NCBI GenBank assembly: GCA_030770545.1
Contig: CM061098.1
Location: 8,873,501 to 8,937,500 of the forward strand
Direction: 5' to 3'
DNA: 64,000 bases
Source: Macropodus opercularis
Taxonomy: Eukaryota > Chordata > Actinopteri > Anabantiformes > Osphronemidae
A program made the translations under genes and the position numbers. Of the stretch, positions 49,102-60,950 are shown in pieces. How positions within the stretch are numbered: the first letter of the stretch is position 1; each line of letters begins with the position of its first letter. The notes beneath the pieces were generated by a model. The model had not been told where the DNA came from. It did no database searches and saw nothing but the letters and a program-made list of their open reading frames with translations.

Positions 49102-50360
49102 GATTTCAACGAAATTGCATCCAATAAGTGCACAGCTGTGATTTTTATTGCAGCGTAGTTACACAGCCAGTTATATTGTCATTATGTTAATGTGAACTTT
49201 ATAGCTTCAGTTTATAAGAGGTCATGATTAGTCAGTGGTATTAGAAAAGTCATGTTGTCTGAGGCACCACCTTGTGTCATAATTTTCTTATTACATCTGC
49301 CCATAAAAATATTCTTGGATACTGTTGCGGTGAATTAAAATCCCTGGCAAAGATGAACTTGTTCTAACATTACCTAAATTGCAACACACGTGATCAACAT
49401 ACAAAGCTTTGTGTAATGAATATCACTTAGCACAATAGCAGAACTTAGGGCTTACTTAGAAACTTAAACGTCTGTTTAAAGTAAAGGAACAGGACAGAGT
49501 TTCAGATTTATTGGTCACAGTACTGAAAACAATAGTGTCACTCTATGATAAAGCACATTTTAACTCAGGAAATGCAAATGTTCAATTACAGTCTGTGGAT
49601 CAATATATTAAATCCCTGCACAGCAGAGATGGAAAAGAACAAAGGTGAAAAAACACATGAGAACAGACACAGCAGACATGAACATGAATAACTGCTCTGT
49701 AATTAATTCAAGCTTGGATGCAGTTATGCACTTATCGGTGAAGGGATTTAGATGATTCTCTATCTATGTGGCACCTCAAACAGGTTTTCAATAGCAACCA
49801 CTTCAAACTGCAGCCTGGTCATGAACAGAAATGATTAAAGCTTGTCAGCAAAGGATGGTTGTCATCTGAATCACAGCAGTTTATGTAAAGAAAATAACTG
49901 GTCCTACTGTAATTTGTAGGTCACAAATACAATAACAACACAGTACAGTTTGATAGAGCAACTGTGAAATGTCAATACTACTACCTGGAGGTTTTCACAA
50001 CAGACAGAATCAACATTCCTTCACTCGCAGACTCACTGCGGGGAGCACGAATGCAGCTTGAAATAGTGTTTAGAGAGTGTTACTTTGTGTTTCTGAATTT
50101 AATATATTATGTGTTCTGACATTTTGGCTCAAAAGCTATAAAGATACAAATGCACACTCACTCACTGCAGACACCACAAATGTCTGAGTATCTGTCCTGT
50201 AGTGCTAGTAATTACTACTAAGCAATCACCAGTACCGCAAGTAGAGTCTGTTAAGGACAGAGGTTGATAATCGTCTTTTTTTTTTTTTTCAACTGAAGAA
50301 AGTGCTATTGTTACACACATTCGTTTTACATTTCTCCCAGATTGGCAAAGGTTTTCGCCT
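49102..50360. other. wfs1 3' UTR / gap between convergent genes
   Basis: About 1.3 kb of AT-rich sequence with candidate minus-strand poly(A) signals at 49144-49149 and 49507-49512. No exon is seen. Confidence 0.5.
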
Positions 50361-53300
50361 CTACCGCTCATCCTCCACCACAGTCTCTGTCTCTGAGTGT
50401 TGCTCTAGCTGTGCGGTGAGGAAGGGGTTGAAGAAGAAGTCAAAACCAAACTGTAGCGCATTCTGTGCCGTGCGTCTCCAGTCGTGTTCGATCTTGTATT
50501 GCCTGCGTCTGGGCACGCTGGCATCACCACACGACACGCAGTGGATGGCTTTCAGCTCAAACACAGGCCACTTGGAGCCCAGACGTCCCTCCAGAACGGT
50601 GCTGAACTGCACCAGGCTTCCTGTGTTTAAGTGTAAAAGCACGTACTTGAACTCATTGCTAGCCCGGAGAACTATGTCCTTAGTCGCGTCTTCGTCTTCG
50701 ATGACTGTCCCGTTCCTGGTCTTCCTCTCCAGTGGCATGCCCATTGTGACTTCAAATTTGTATCGATCAAAGCGTTTGATGTGACATTCGTGCTTGGCCA
50801 GCTTTTTCAGTTTACAGAGGGGGTTTTCTGGAGGGGGAGCCGGTGCAGGCAGAGGCTGGGCCTCAGCTGTTACAGTTTTCACCTCCTCACACAGCGGGTA
50901 CGGTTCACCGTACAGACACCGCATCCAGTTCCCCAGAAATACAGGCAACAGATTGATAACCGACTGAGGCCCATTCTCAATGTCAGTCACACGGACGTAT
51001 TTGAAGCGTCCGGTCCAGGTGACACGGTGTCCTTCGAGATGAGAACATAGAATCTGCGTTTGAGCCATGTTGGACTCTTTCCATGCCAGAGGCCCACAGA
51101 TGTTACTGTATTCAGGCCAAGTCAGGGTTGAGTTGTATACCTTCATGCCATCAGATCTGTAGACATACATCCAGCAGAACAGCACCACTGCACTGAGCCA
51201 CACCAGGATGAGCTTGACAATACTGCTTCGTGACAAAGATCGGAAAACTGCAATAGGGTTGAGACTGAAACGGGTCCAAAGCCTCAACACTACTGGCACA
51301 AAACAAACCGTTATTGTGACCAACATCTTTGTCAGCTCCAGGGCGAGGAACCACTGCAGTAGCTGGATGATGAGCATTGCAGCCAGGCCCAGTGAGAGTA
51401 TAGGAAGAGCAAACAGGAAGAGGAAGTAGCCCACACAGGTGCGGATGAGTCCTATTGCAGTGGCGTTATTAAGAAACACAAAGCAGAGCTCGCACCAGGT
51501 GAAACACACCAGGTATGGCACCAGACACAGGTAAATGCCCTTGAAGCCTCTCAGGTGGGCCATTTGGAAAAGGAGATAAAAAAGATGTCCGTATAGCAGA
51601 CATGGCAGCCCCAGGTTAAATGCCACTACATCCCCAAGAGGCACAGTGATGAACGTCATCCCACAAACCCTGAGGAACCAGAGCGAGTCTGGCAGGAGTT
51701 GAGTCAGAGAGCAGGCACCGGAGAGAACCTCTGTGAGGAGGGCCTTACGGGCAAAGAGCTGAGCAGAGGCATGTAGGCTGAGGAAGGCAGTGACGGTGAA
51801 GAACAGAGCGACGGCAGCCAGCTCTGAGCAGGGAATCCAGGACTTATCAGCAACTGGGAAGGAGAAAACCACAAAGACCACAGAGAGCAGGAAGTACCTG
51901 TGAAAACAGAAAGAGCAGATTCACTCAAACTAATTAAAACTAGAAGATCCCATTCACATGACTCCAGTAATCTGTAGTGCTGAAGTAAAGCCAGTAAAAC
52001 TCAAACAAAACTTTACATATGCAAAAAAAAAATCACTGAACAACAAAATGTGGTAAAGAGAGTGAATATATTTCTGTATGGAATTTACAGATAAGGCTCT
52101 AAATGTGTCCATCCAAAGTTAGTCTCAGCCTGCTCCAGATCCAGACCAGGTTCAAAGTGAGCTAGCAGATCCGTCAGAGCACGAAAATTTTCCCAAGCTT
52201 TTGAATTCTGGAAAAAAAAAAAACAACAATAAAAAAGAACCCTCACTGTTTACTCCTTTCACCTCCAGAGACACGTACATCTATAATAGAATCAACAGGA
52301 AAATGAAGTAAATAACCTGAAATACACGGAGCGTGCAGATGACCATGGAGAAGAATGAGAGGTAGAAAACCAGCAGGGGGATGAGAAAGATGAAGAACTC
52401 GATGGTGAGGTTGGAGATGATGAAGAAGAAGATAAGGGCATTAACATGGTGGGTGGGGATCAGGGCGCTGAGCCACTGCATGCCAGCCCGCGACGCCCAG
52501 TCGATGAGGTGCTCCTTGATCTCCAGCAGAGCGTAAAGGGGGAACTTCAGCAGCTGGCCGAGCCATGAAGAGGACAAAGCAACAACATGAAGGCCTGAAG
52601 TCTGATCATCCAATACAATCGCAGAATCATTTAAGCTTCTTATGAAAGTGAATCTGAAAAATAGACTCCACAGTATCAGTCAATATAAAAGCAAAAGATA
52701 AAGAAAAACTAAAGGATAAAATACCAGATTAATGATGTTTACACTCTCTGAGGTTCATGCATTTGCAGACACAGTGAACATCAGTAAACCCAGGAACAAA
52801 ACAGCAGCTTTATACTGACAGCAGCAGACCAGTCACAAAGATAAATCCTAAAAGCTCCCCACCTTTTGGTGAAGAGGCAGTTCGTCTGGATTTTTCACCA
52901 CTACATCATCGTCCTCGTTATTGTCCTCATCACCTCCCGCTGCAGCCATGACTGGTGATGGTGCAATGCCCTGAGCATACTTCTTAGTCATCTCAACAAA
53001 GTCGTCAAGACCCACATGGGAACTGGCTACAAGGAAATCCAGACGACAAGTTACTTTTATGTTTTGATAGACGTGGTTTCATCAGTGCAAAAGGTAATAA
53101 TTTGGTAATCATGTATGGTAGAGAAAGATGCTGCAGATCACACATACCCTCGCTTGTGACCATAGTCTCCAGGACTCTCCTCTGTTTCTTGGCAGAGCTG
53201 TTCAGTGGACCAGGGAACACTGGTTTGTCTGTAGATGGAGGGAGAACAGCGAGAAGAAGAAAATACTCACTTAAATTTTCACCATATTAGTATTTGAGTA

Positions 53301-55319
53301 TCTGCAGGTTCTTTATTTGATTTGCCTTGTTGTGATACGTCGTCCCATACCTGGCTCTGTGTGGACATGTTCAACATTCTCGAGCATCTCAGAAACAGCT
53401 ACTGACTTTTTCCTCTCCGGGTTCAACTTCCAGTACATAAGCAGAGCTGCTTTTCGAACTCCTCTCTCAAAGCGCGTCTCTGTACACAACTTCTTTACCT
53501 CCTCAAAGTTCTCCAAAGTGATGCCTTTCCTGGAGGCTAAGCACTGCTGCAGCAGTTTGACGGCGTCCTTGCGACCCTGTTTAGCGGCCTGGACCAGCCA
53601 AGTGACCGCTGTACAGTTGTTCAGCTCCTCATCTCTTTGTTCTGCCAGTGCCAGAAAGTAACGGCCCATCTGGACACACACACACAACAAACTTCTAGAT
53701 TTGCAAGACGAGCATTATTATGACTTAGTAATTTGTCCTTCCCATAAATATTTCACTCCGAAATCACATTTGTCATTAGATGGCCAATCTGTTTTGTGCC
53801 CACCATATGGCTTTTAAAACCATCTAGTACTACTACATGTTTGGTGACACTGACCTTTGTCTGTGCTTTAGCTTCTCCTGACTTTGCTTTCACCTCCAGA
53901 TCTTCAAAACTAACCTCCTCCTCTGGCTCCTCTGAAAAAAACAGAAAAAAATGGCAATTTAACTGTTAATCAATTAGATTGGTCTTAACTGGGCACTTAT
54001 TGTATTACTTGCATTGCTTCACAAAGCAAAGTGAATGATTTATTATTAAATTCTTATGTGTGAGTTTTATTATAAAATGTTAATATTTCCTTTTGGCTCA
54101 TCCTGGTATTAAAGTACTCACAGTTTTCAGATAAACACGTACAGAAACTGTCCCTGTGAACACTCGCTGCCAGTTTTATCACCTCCTTTAAACTAATGAC
54201 CTCTGCTACCCTCAGGCTCGGTTTCAGGACAGCTAAAGCCAGGTGTGTTTAAAACAAATGAGGGAAGATCTCCCTCAACGTGCACACTATGTAAAAGATG
54301 GGTGTGGCAACAAATATGGAAACAGTTCAAGGACTGAAAACGACGAGGGAAGTGGTGGAAGGCTCATGTCTATCAATCAGAAGAGGAAAGGACAAATAAA
54401 TTGTTATCTGAGCTTTTCTCAGAAGCTCGTAGCAGGCTGCTGTTACTCTATCTGTCTGCCAGAGCCCTAAAACAACTGTTTATTTATTCAACAGAAAATG
54501 CTTGCTTCCTTTATGTAACACATTACACAGTGATGCAATATTTTCCATAGCGCTAACCATAGCACATGGTGTGTGTTGTTCAGAGAACAGAATTAACTGT
54601 AATAGAAAACTGGAGCAAAATAAATGTATGATTTCGCATGTCTCTCTATATCTGTGCAGTATCTACACATGTCTGCAAATCAAGCAACGAATTAAACTTT
54701 GATATTGTCTGACCTGCTAATAGATCTGTTTAGCTGAAATGACCTGTGAAAAGACAGGGGAGATACTTTTTCCCATCAAGACAGTCAGGCTGTAGCTGTT
54801 TTTTTGCATGTTGTGGTAAATGCCCACGGTTGTTATGGAGACGCTACAGTACATACAAACTGTGACAGTTCACTGGTTGTTGAAGAGCAGAGGAAGCGAA
54901 GCATTAGAGGAAAATGTTCTGATATAAGATCAAAACAACAAAGGTCTCTCACCTGCTTCAGGTGTGGAGGAAGTCTTTGGAGCTGAGGCTGGAGAGTTCT
55001 CTGTGGAGGCAGCATTGAGCTGTGACCGGCCCCCAAGAGAGAGGCTCCTGATAGGCTGGCGTAGAGGTGAGGAGGACGGCGCGGAAACAGAGGAAGAGCG
55101 TGAAGAAAGGCCGGGAAAGGTTTTAGGGGACGCAGTAGAGCTAGAAGGTGTGGGTGTGGGTGGAGGTGTTGGTATCGTGGGTTTCGGCTTGACTTGGTCC
55201 GAGGTTGAGGCAGTTGTTGTAGAGGATGGTCTGGGCAGGGAAAGACCAGCTCTCAGGCTGGTTGGAGATGGAGGGCTGGGTTTTAGGGTGGATGAGTTGC
55301 CAGTCAGTGAGGGCTCCAT
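50361..55319 (-). CDS. wfs1: wolframin, ER membrane glycoprotein
   Basis: Eight coding exons on the minus strand: 54953-55319, 53855-53931, 53351-53669, 53148-53228, 52863-53026, 52317-52553, 52089-52207 and 50361-51897. They total 2901 nt, or 966 aa (human 890). Wolframin is an ER membrane protein in calcium balance and the unfolded protein response; human loss causes Wolfram syndrome. Marks are Sel1-like repeats (NNCTAVTWLVQAAKQGR, RKAALLMYWKLNP), IPTHHVNALIFFFIISNLT opening a multi-helix membrane domain, PCSELAA, YLVCFTWCEL, YNSTLTWPEY, SHLEGHRVTWTGRFKYVRVT and the C-terminal LGSKWPVFELKAI then IEHDWRRTAQ. The N-terminal 120 residues are Ser/Pro/Thr-rich and unlike the human sequence. Human WFS1 keeps the membrane region in one large exon; here introns split it. 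Teleosts have wfs1a and wfs1b; the paralogue is not assigned. Confidence 0.96.
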
Positions 55320-55830
55320 AGCTGAAAACACAGTCAGGCAACAACATTCAGCTAAAATGAAAACACAAAGGTTTAATTACAACCTGTGACATTTGGGAGT
55401 ATGTTTACAACCTTTTGTTAAGCTATCATGTGGCCAGACACAGGAGTCTATTTAAAAAAAATCAGGTCAGCTATATTGAGAGGGTGACAACCTTGAAGTG
55501 CCCTGGGTATGAGTCCTGCTGCAAGTTAGGAAACCCCCCTTTGGCCGGTGATAAGCGGGGGCGCAGACTCACCGGTTTCAGCAGTTGGAGGTGGGGGTCA
55601 TGCAAGCGACTCTACGTTAAGTACCTCGGAAAAGTTTTCCACTGACACACCCCCTTTACGTACAGTATATCAGACTGTGATACATCTACAGTAATTAGCT
55701 GATACCACCGATAGTGTTGTTGCTAATGCTAACAAAACATTCGCCTCTGTTGTCCGCTCACCTCAACGCAGAAACACGCGTTTATTGTAAGTCCTCCAAA
55801 TAAATAGGCATCGAGAAATGTCTCAGTCAT
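55304..55830 (-). other. spliced upstream ORF overlapping the wfs1 start
   Basis: ATG 55830 in the non-coding first exon opens 23 codons to the donor at 55762. Joined to the next exon (from 55321) it reads on through the wfs1 ATG in another frame and stops after five more codons at 55304. If this splice form is used, it competes with the wfs1 start. An ATG-Val-stop lies further upstream. Confidence 0.45.
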
Positions 55831-55900
55831 TCGTTGCTCTTTATCTCAAACCATTCTTCTGTTTCGCTCCTGTGGAACCTGAACCGTCCTCTGCTCTCTG
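55762..55900 (-). promoter_or_regulatory. wfs1 non-coding first exon and promoter edge
   Basis: GCGTTGAG before GTGAGCGG on the minus strand is a good donor ending at 55762; it would join the TTTTCAG acceptor ending at 55322, two bases before ATG 55319. The transcription start is not fixed; the right boundary given is approximate. Confidence 0.55.
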
Positions 55901-55985
55901 TGGTCAAACTCTGAACACAATGCACAGGAAAGCCTGACAGCTGCTCACCGTAGGCTCACGCCCACTTTGCGTTTTGCATATTCCG

Positions 55986-56031
55986 ATTGGACGAGAGCTA
56001 CAACCCGCCTTTCTAAACGCAATTTGATTGG
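55986..56031 (-). promoter_or_regulatory. two CCAAT boxes upstream of wfs1
   Basis: ATTGG at 55986-55990 and 56027-56031 reads CCAAT on the minus strand, 150 to 270 nt upstream of the inferred first exon. Paired CCAAT boxes suggest NF-Y. I looked for the ERSE spacing (CCAAT-N9-CCACG) expected of a stress-responsive gene and did not find it. Confidence 0.45.
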
Positions 56032-56264
56032 CTGTAGTGGCAGAACGCTTAAACGATTTCCCTCAGCCAAGACTAATCAACAATCGAAAGCAGGACAATC
56101 TTAACTATGACGGGCTGTTAGAGTAACGTTGAACTGATTACTAAACAATTAAACATCTTTAAATAATCAAAATCATAAAATAGGTTTCTCAAGTTGAGCT
56201 TGAACCTTATTCACAAGGCTACAAATTTTCCTTGGGTTTACAACAACGTAATACCCATTTTATA

Positions 56265-56280
56265 CCAGGAGATGGCAGTA
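56265..56280 (+). promoter_or_regulatory. CTCF-like motif
   Basis: CCAGGAGATGGCAGTA fits the vertebrate CTCF core well. It lies about 300 bp upstream of the wfs1 CCAAT boxes, on the side facing the proposed jakmip1 promoter. Occupancy is inferred from sequence only. Confidence 0.4.
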
Positions 56281-56313
56281 CACGATTACTGACTTCATAA
56301 ACGACTGTTTATT

Positions 56314-56362
56314 AACAACAACAACAATAATAATAATAATAATAAGAAGAATAATAAGAATA
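56314..56362. repeat. AAC/AAT/AAG trinucleotide repeat
   Basis: (ACA)n passes into (ATA)n and then an interrupted AAG/AAT run over about 50 bp. Confidence 0.8.
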
Positions 56363-59300
56363 AGCGATTATTGTGGAGAGTGAGCTGGGCAAGGAAAGAC
56401 CAACTCTATTCAGTACTCAGAGATTTGATCAGTTGCTGGGAAAGCAAAGTTGTCCATTGTTGTCAAGTGTATCTTTTTACTCTGCTGTCATAGAAAACAA
56501 CCCACCATATAAAACACAACTAGAGAAGTAAATCATTAAAGATTAGAGTAGTCGCACTCAGACTGGGAAAAGAAGGACTCAGGAGAAAAGTGTGATTAAA
56601 GTTTAAATCTGGGAATGAATAGATTCATCACTGCACATGAAGAAGGAAGGGGCAGTAATTATTTAACTGCAGCTGCACTGAAACAGTTATGTAAATGCCT
56701 TGTGATTAGTAGATTAATGTAATCCAGTTGAAAGGATAAGCAGGACCCCTCTTACTGGTTTGGACTTTCACACACACAACTTCATTTAATATTGGGCAAG
56801 CTGCATTTAGAATAAACTAAGACACACACACGCACTCACAATTCAAACCTAAATTGGGAAAAGCTGCTCAAAATGGATATTTGTAATCATGAGCTTGTTA
56901 TGAGTCCAAATATCTAGATTATGTAAGCATTTGGGGCTACAGTACCTTTGCTTGTGAGACCTTCACAGCAATAAATGCATGCTTTTACCATGCAGTCATT
57001 AAGTGATTGAACATAAAACAAGTAGGCTTTTTTAGCGTCATTACTACTTTTTGTAAAGTAATTACTCAAGACTGAGTGGATGGAAACTCCCAGTCATCTT
57101 TTCTGATCTAAAACCTGGCAACCGTTCATTCTGAGCCCCAGTGAATAAAAGCCGTTGTAAAAAACATGGAGACTTTTAATCCAAAGTGTACTCAGTCATA
57201 ACAGTCTTTCTTCTCCACGTCTAGGCAACACATGCCTGTATATACAGAGCAGGCCTGAGTTCTACTCAGCCTTGCCAACTATTCTCACAAGAGGCCTGAC
57301 CAGCAGTGAAGGTATGGTGAGTAAATATAATAATCATAGGGGTTGTATGAGGACGGACACGGACTGTAGTGAATATAAGTATTTCTATAACAAATGCAGA
57401 TGAAGAGCTTTTGTGACCTTTAATGTTTCGTGGGTTGAACTGCTGGATGCGCTGTAGCCACTTAAGTTTCTAGGCTTATGGTTTGTTTAGTGACACTCTA
57501 TTTATGCTAATAATGTCATTGCAGCTTGTTTATGCTGACACTTATATAAGAACAGGCATGTTGAAATACAATTACTGTAGCTGTAGCAGAAACCAAACGT
57601 CTTGAGCTATTTTTTTAAATAATTTGGTTTATCATGAACCTTTGTTGAGCTCAAGTCTCTGACACTTCCTTCTAACTGGGGAAAACTCCTTCCTGTAGTT
57701 ATGTCTCTTATCTGCTGCCAGTTGTCTTTATATTGATTCTCATGATGCTATTTTGAGTGAAAGGAAGGTAAAACAAGGAAACAGCAGTATTTGTATTCTA
57801 CATGTTTGTTTTGTGTCCAAGACAATAGTAAAAAACATCTGCTGCTTAAATTCCTGGAAACACACCAACTAAGACACTGGAAATATTTGCATCTTATAGC
57901 GAAATGTCATTCAAAATCCATAAATACAAAAACTTCATAATCAAAGCCTTAAATATTAAAATATCACCTGAAGTTCATGTTGAAAATGTACAATTATGCA
58001 GCCCTTTAGACTTTTCAGCCACTGGAACTAATTCTAACACAACTGTACAACCTTCTTGGATGAGTCATACTCTTTGTGGCCGGTGTTATGATTCAGGGTG
58101 TGGGCAGGATTAGTGTATTTGTAGAGAGAAGTATCGGACCATCTAATTAAACATTTAACTCCAGCATGTACATAAACACATCATATGTTAAAGTTAAACA
58201 GATGTGGTTTGATGTGTCTGTGTTTGAAAGAAAACAATCAGCTTTAAAGATCATTTTCCACTGTTCTACATTTTCTACACATGAGGTTGTTGTGTTGTTA
58301 TGTCTATGTCATGCAGAGGTTTTGGGGATGGATATGGAACATCAGTGTCAGATTTTGTTAGGGGGTAACGGTGGGTGGGTGAGTCATGCTTGGGAAGCCT
58401 AATTGCCTGCATATGAAAGTGAAACGTCACCATGAGCACTCCAGATGGGGACTTGGGTTTAGATTGCGGAAAATAGGTCAGTTTGGTGACTGGCTTCAAA
58501 GGTTGCTTGTACATTGTCTCACGTGAGTGTGTGTGTGTTTCCTCTAAATCGTATTACAGATGGCAGGTATCTTATTAGCTCGGTGGATTCCTCATTTGAT
58601 TCTCTGCTTCCATCTGAACACAAAGGCTGTCTCTGAAAGCTATAATATGTTTAATCTGTCAGCCGTCATGAATATGCTAAGCCTATTATGGACAGCTGTC
58701 ATGGTTACGCTGAAAACCTAGGATGATTATGGTAAGTTAATAAAACTAAAGGCTCCCCACATGTGTTCCTCATTACTGGGCCAAAAAAAATGGAAATAGA
58801 CTGACAGACTATATCCACTATTAACGCTGCTACTGTATAGTTTCTCCAGTAAAGATAGCTGCAAATATTGAAATTATATTGATGTATTTTCACTTAGAAA
58901 GTACCTAATATACTGTATTATCACCTGAATCCTATGATGTACAACAAGACCTTATTGTATATTGTCAAAAAGTGTTTCCTTTACTCTTATTCTGAGAAAT
59001 TCTAATGACACAAAAACAGATGCACAATACACCACTTTGCCAAAAACAGTAAAAAATACCTCAGGCACAACAATTAACAATAGCATTCACTGCCCACTTT
59101 GCTCACGTAGTAAACTAAACAAACACTTCCCTCCCTCTCTTCACTCTGCCTGGCTTTTTTACTTTATCACCCCATCTGGGTGACTGTTTGCTGACCTCGG
59201 CGGGAAAATGAACGGAGAACAGAATAATAACCAACTATACCCGTCTGTTTTATCTCACTCAAAAACTGTTAAAATCCTGTAGCACAGGCCTTAACAATCT

Positions 59301-59989
59301 GGAACATACCCACTGGGACCTTAGTTCTGGGTGAGTGACTGGCCACCACAAAATAAGGACACAGGAAACACAGCCGAACCTCATCCATGACTGTGTGCTT
59401 CCACTTCCTCTGGCCCATACTGCCCTGCAGCAGTAGGCTGCATATGTTGCAGTTGCAGAGAACTGGGATGAACTGTGTGTTGCTGCTTGTGAATGGCAGA
59501 CAGGCAGGCACAGTGTGGAGAGGCAGAGCCAAGCAGCTGTGCATAAGTAATGCATCCTCCTGAATCTGGGTCACACTGGTCTCACACCACTTTCATGTTG
59601 TCAGATTATTTCACCTAATTTCATGATTTCACAAGTCAGATTGGCCAGAAAATACTCAATTTTGATGCCTGTAAAAAATTGCGAGCTCTTGTAGAAAATG
59701 AATTTATATTTGTTATCATCCTTATATTATTATAATGTGTCAATTTCCCTCTGCGATGAATGACGTTTTTATGTAATCTCAGCAAATTTAATGCACATGA
59801 GAGTAGTAATAAGACAGTAAAGTAATGTTATTCTATTACATACATCAACCTTGTGAATGTTTTGCTTGGTTATTTCTTTTGCTTCGTTTTTTGTTGGACT
59901 GGACTCTTAGGCTCATTATCTTACCCTTAAAAGCGCAAACACGGTGTAAAGCCTAATATCGTAGACATCCATTCAGACACATCTCGTGG

Positions 59990-60950
59990 TAACTGACCGG
60001 TCGAGTGTCGGTGCCATCGTACGCACTGACGGCGCACGTCTCACGCACAGGCTGCGTGTCCACGCATTTAGCGCGCGCGGTGTCATTCTTGAACACGCAG
60101 TCAGGTGTCGCGCTTCTATCACGCTACCGGCGACGCCCGCCCGGCTTTTTTTTCCCGCCCCCACGTCGAAACCGTTTCATGTCACTTATTTATTTATTTC
60201 CTCGTGTGGATAAAATGTAAAGGCACGCATGACGTCGCTCGTGCACTCAAGAGCGCGCGTGTGGGCGTGGAGGAAAAGTATCAATGTGCGGCGCGAGAGC
60301 AGCGGGAGAAGCCGGAGCTGGGTCCAGTCCGTGGTTAAGTAGAGCAGGACATCAGGGGAAATACAACTTCAGCCCGGCCGCTAATTGCTGAAATAAATGT
60401 GAGGAGTAAAGTTGTAAATGGTGGCTGTTAGCAGCTAGTTAGTGCGTCGGTGAGTCGAACGGCTTCGAGCCCAGCCTCTCTTCCCGTGAGGCAGCAGCAT
60501 CAGGCCACTTGTCTCCGCCGGACCTCCATTTCAGGTGAGTTCATCCGCTGGGGAGCGACACGCAACTTGTGGACGCTGGTGTCTAGACTCTTGACAGACG
60601 GTGATGCGAGTAGGACATCCGCGTTTCTTCCCTTAACGGTGCAGGATGCCGAGCCGAGCCGAACCGAACCCACCATATCTGGGTTGCTGCGCGAGTTTGG
60701 GCTGACGTTACCTCAAGTCAGTACCGAGCCAGAGAGGCGTGGGAATCTGTCTTCGGCTGCGTCTGTGCGACGGCTCTGCCTGCAAGTCAAGGAGGAAGTG
60801 TGAAGCCTGGTGAGACTCGTCCGCCTTCACCGAGGTTTCTTTGCTTGTCAGCCCGGTAAAGGAAGGCCCCTGGCGGAATAAGCACCGCCACACTAGTCTG
60901 CGGAAATGCTGCACGTCAGCGGTTCATACAGAAACAGCAACACATTTACA
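59990..60950 (+). promoter_or_regulatory. CpG-rich promoter, candidate jakmip1 5' end
   Basis: CpG density rises sharply at about 59.99-60.85 kb against AT-rich flanks. It includes GCGCGCGCGG, a CRE-like TGACGTCG at 60230-60237, and two plus-strand donors: CATTTCAG before GTGAGT (exon end 60534) and ATTTACA before GTAAGT (exon end 60950). The second would follow ATG 60906 (MLHVSGSYRNSNTFT), which resembles no protein I know. In human 4p16.1 JAKMIP1 lies head-to-head with WFS1, so the start of jakmip1 is expected here; the assignment rests on gene order, since no jakmip1 coding exon is in the window. Confidence 0.45.

Larger units (their letters stand above)
56032..59989. other. intergenic, no gene seen
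   Basis: About 4 kb of AT-rich sequence between wfs1 and the CpG-rich segment. Holds a CTCF-like motif and a trinucleotide repeat, listed separately. Open frames are short and without family resemblance. Confidence 0.5.

Noticed and set aside
50302..50784. Plus-strand open frame over the wfs1 last exon
   Set aside because: Antisense shadow of the conserved wolframin C-terminus.
55972..55990. ER-stress response element near the wfs1 CCAAT box
   Set aside because: No CCACG lies nine bases from either CCAAT, nor an ERSE-II spacing.
60450..60803. 117-codon open frame in the CpG-rich segment
   Set aside because: Crosses a good donor at 60534, has no family resemblance, and is expected by chance in GC-rich sequence.
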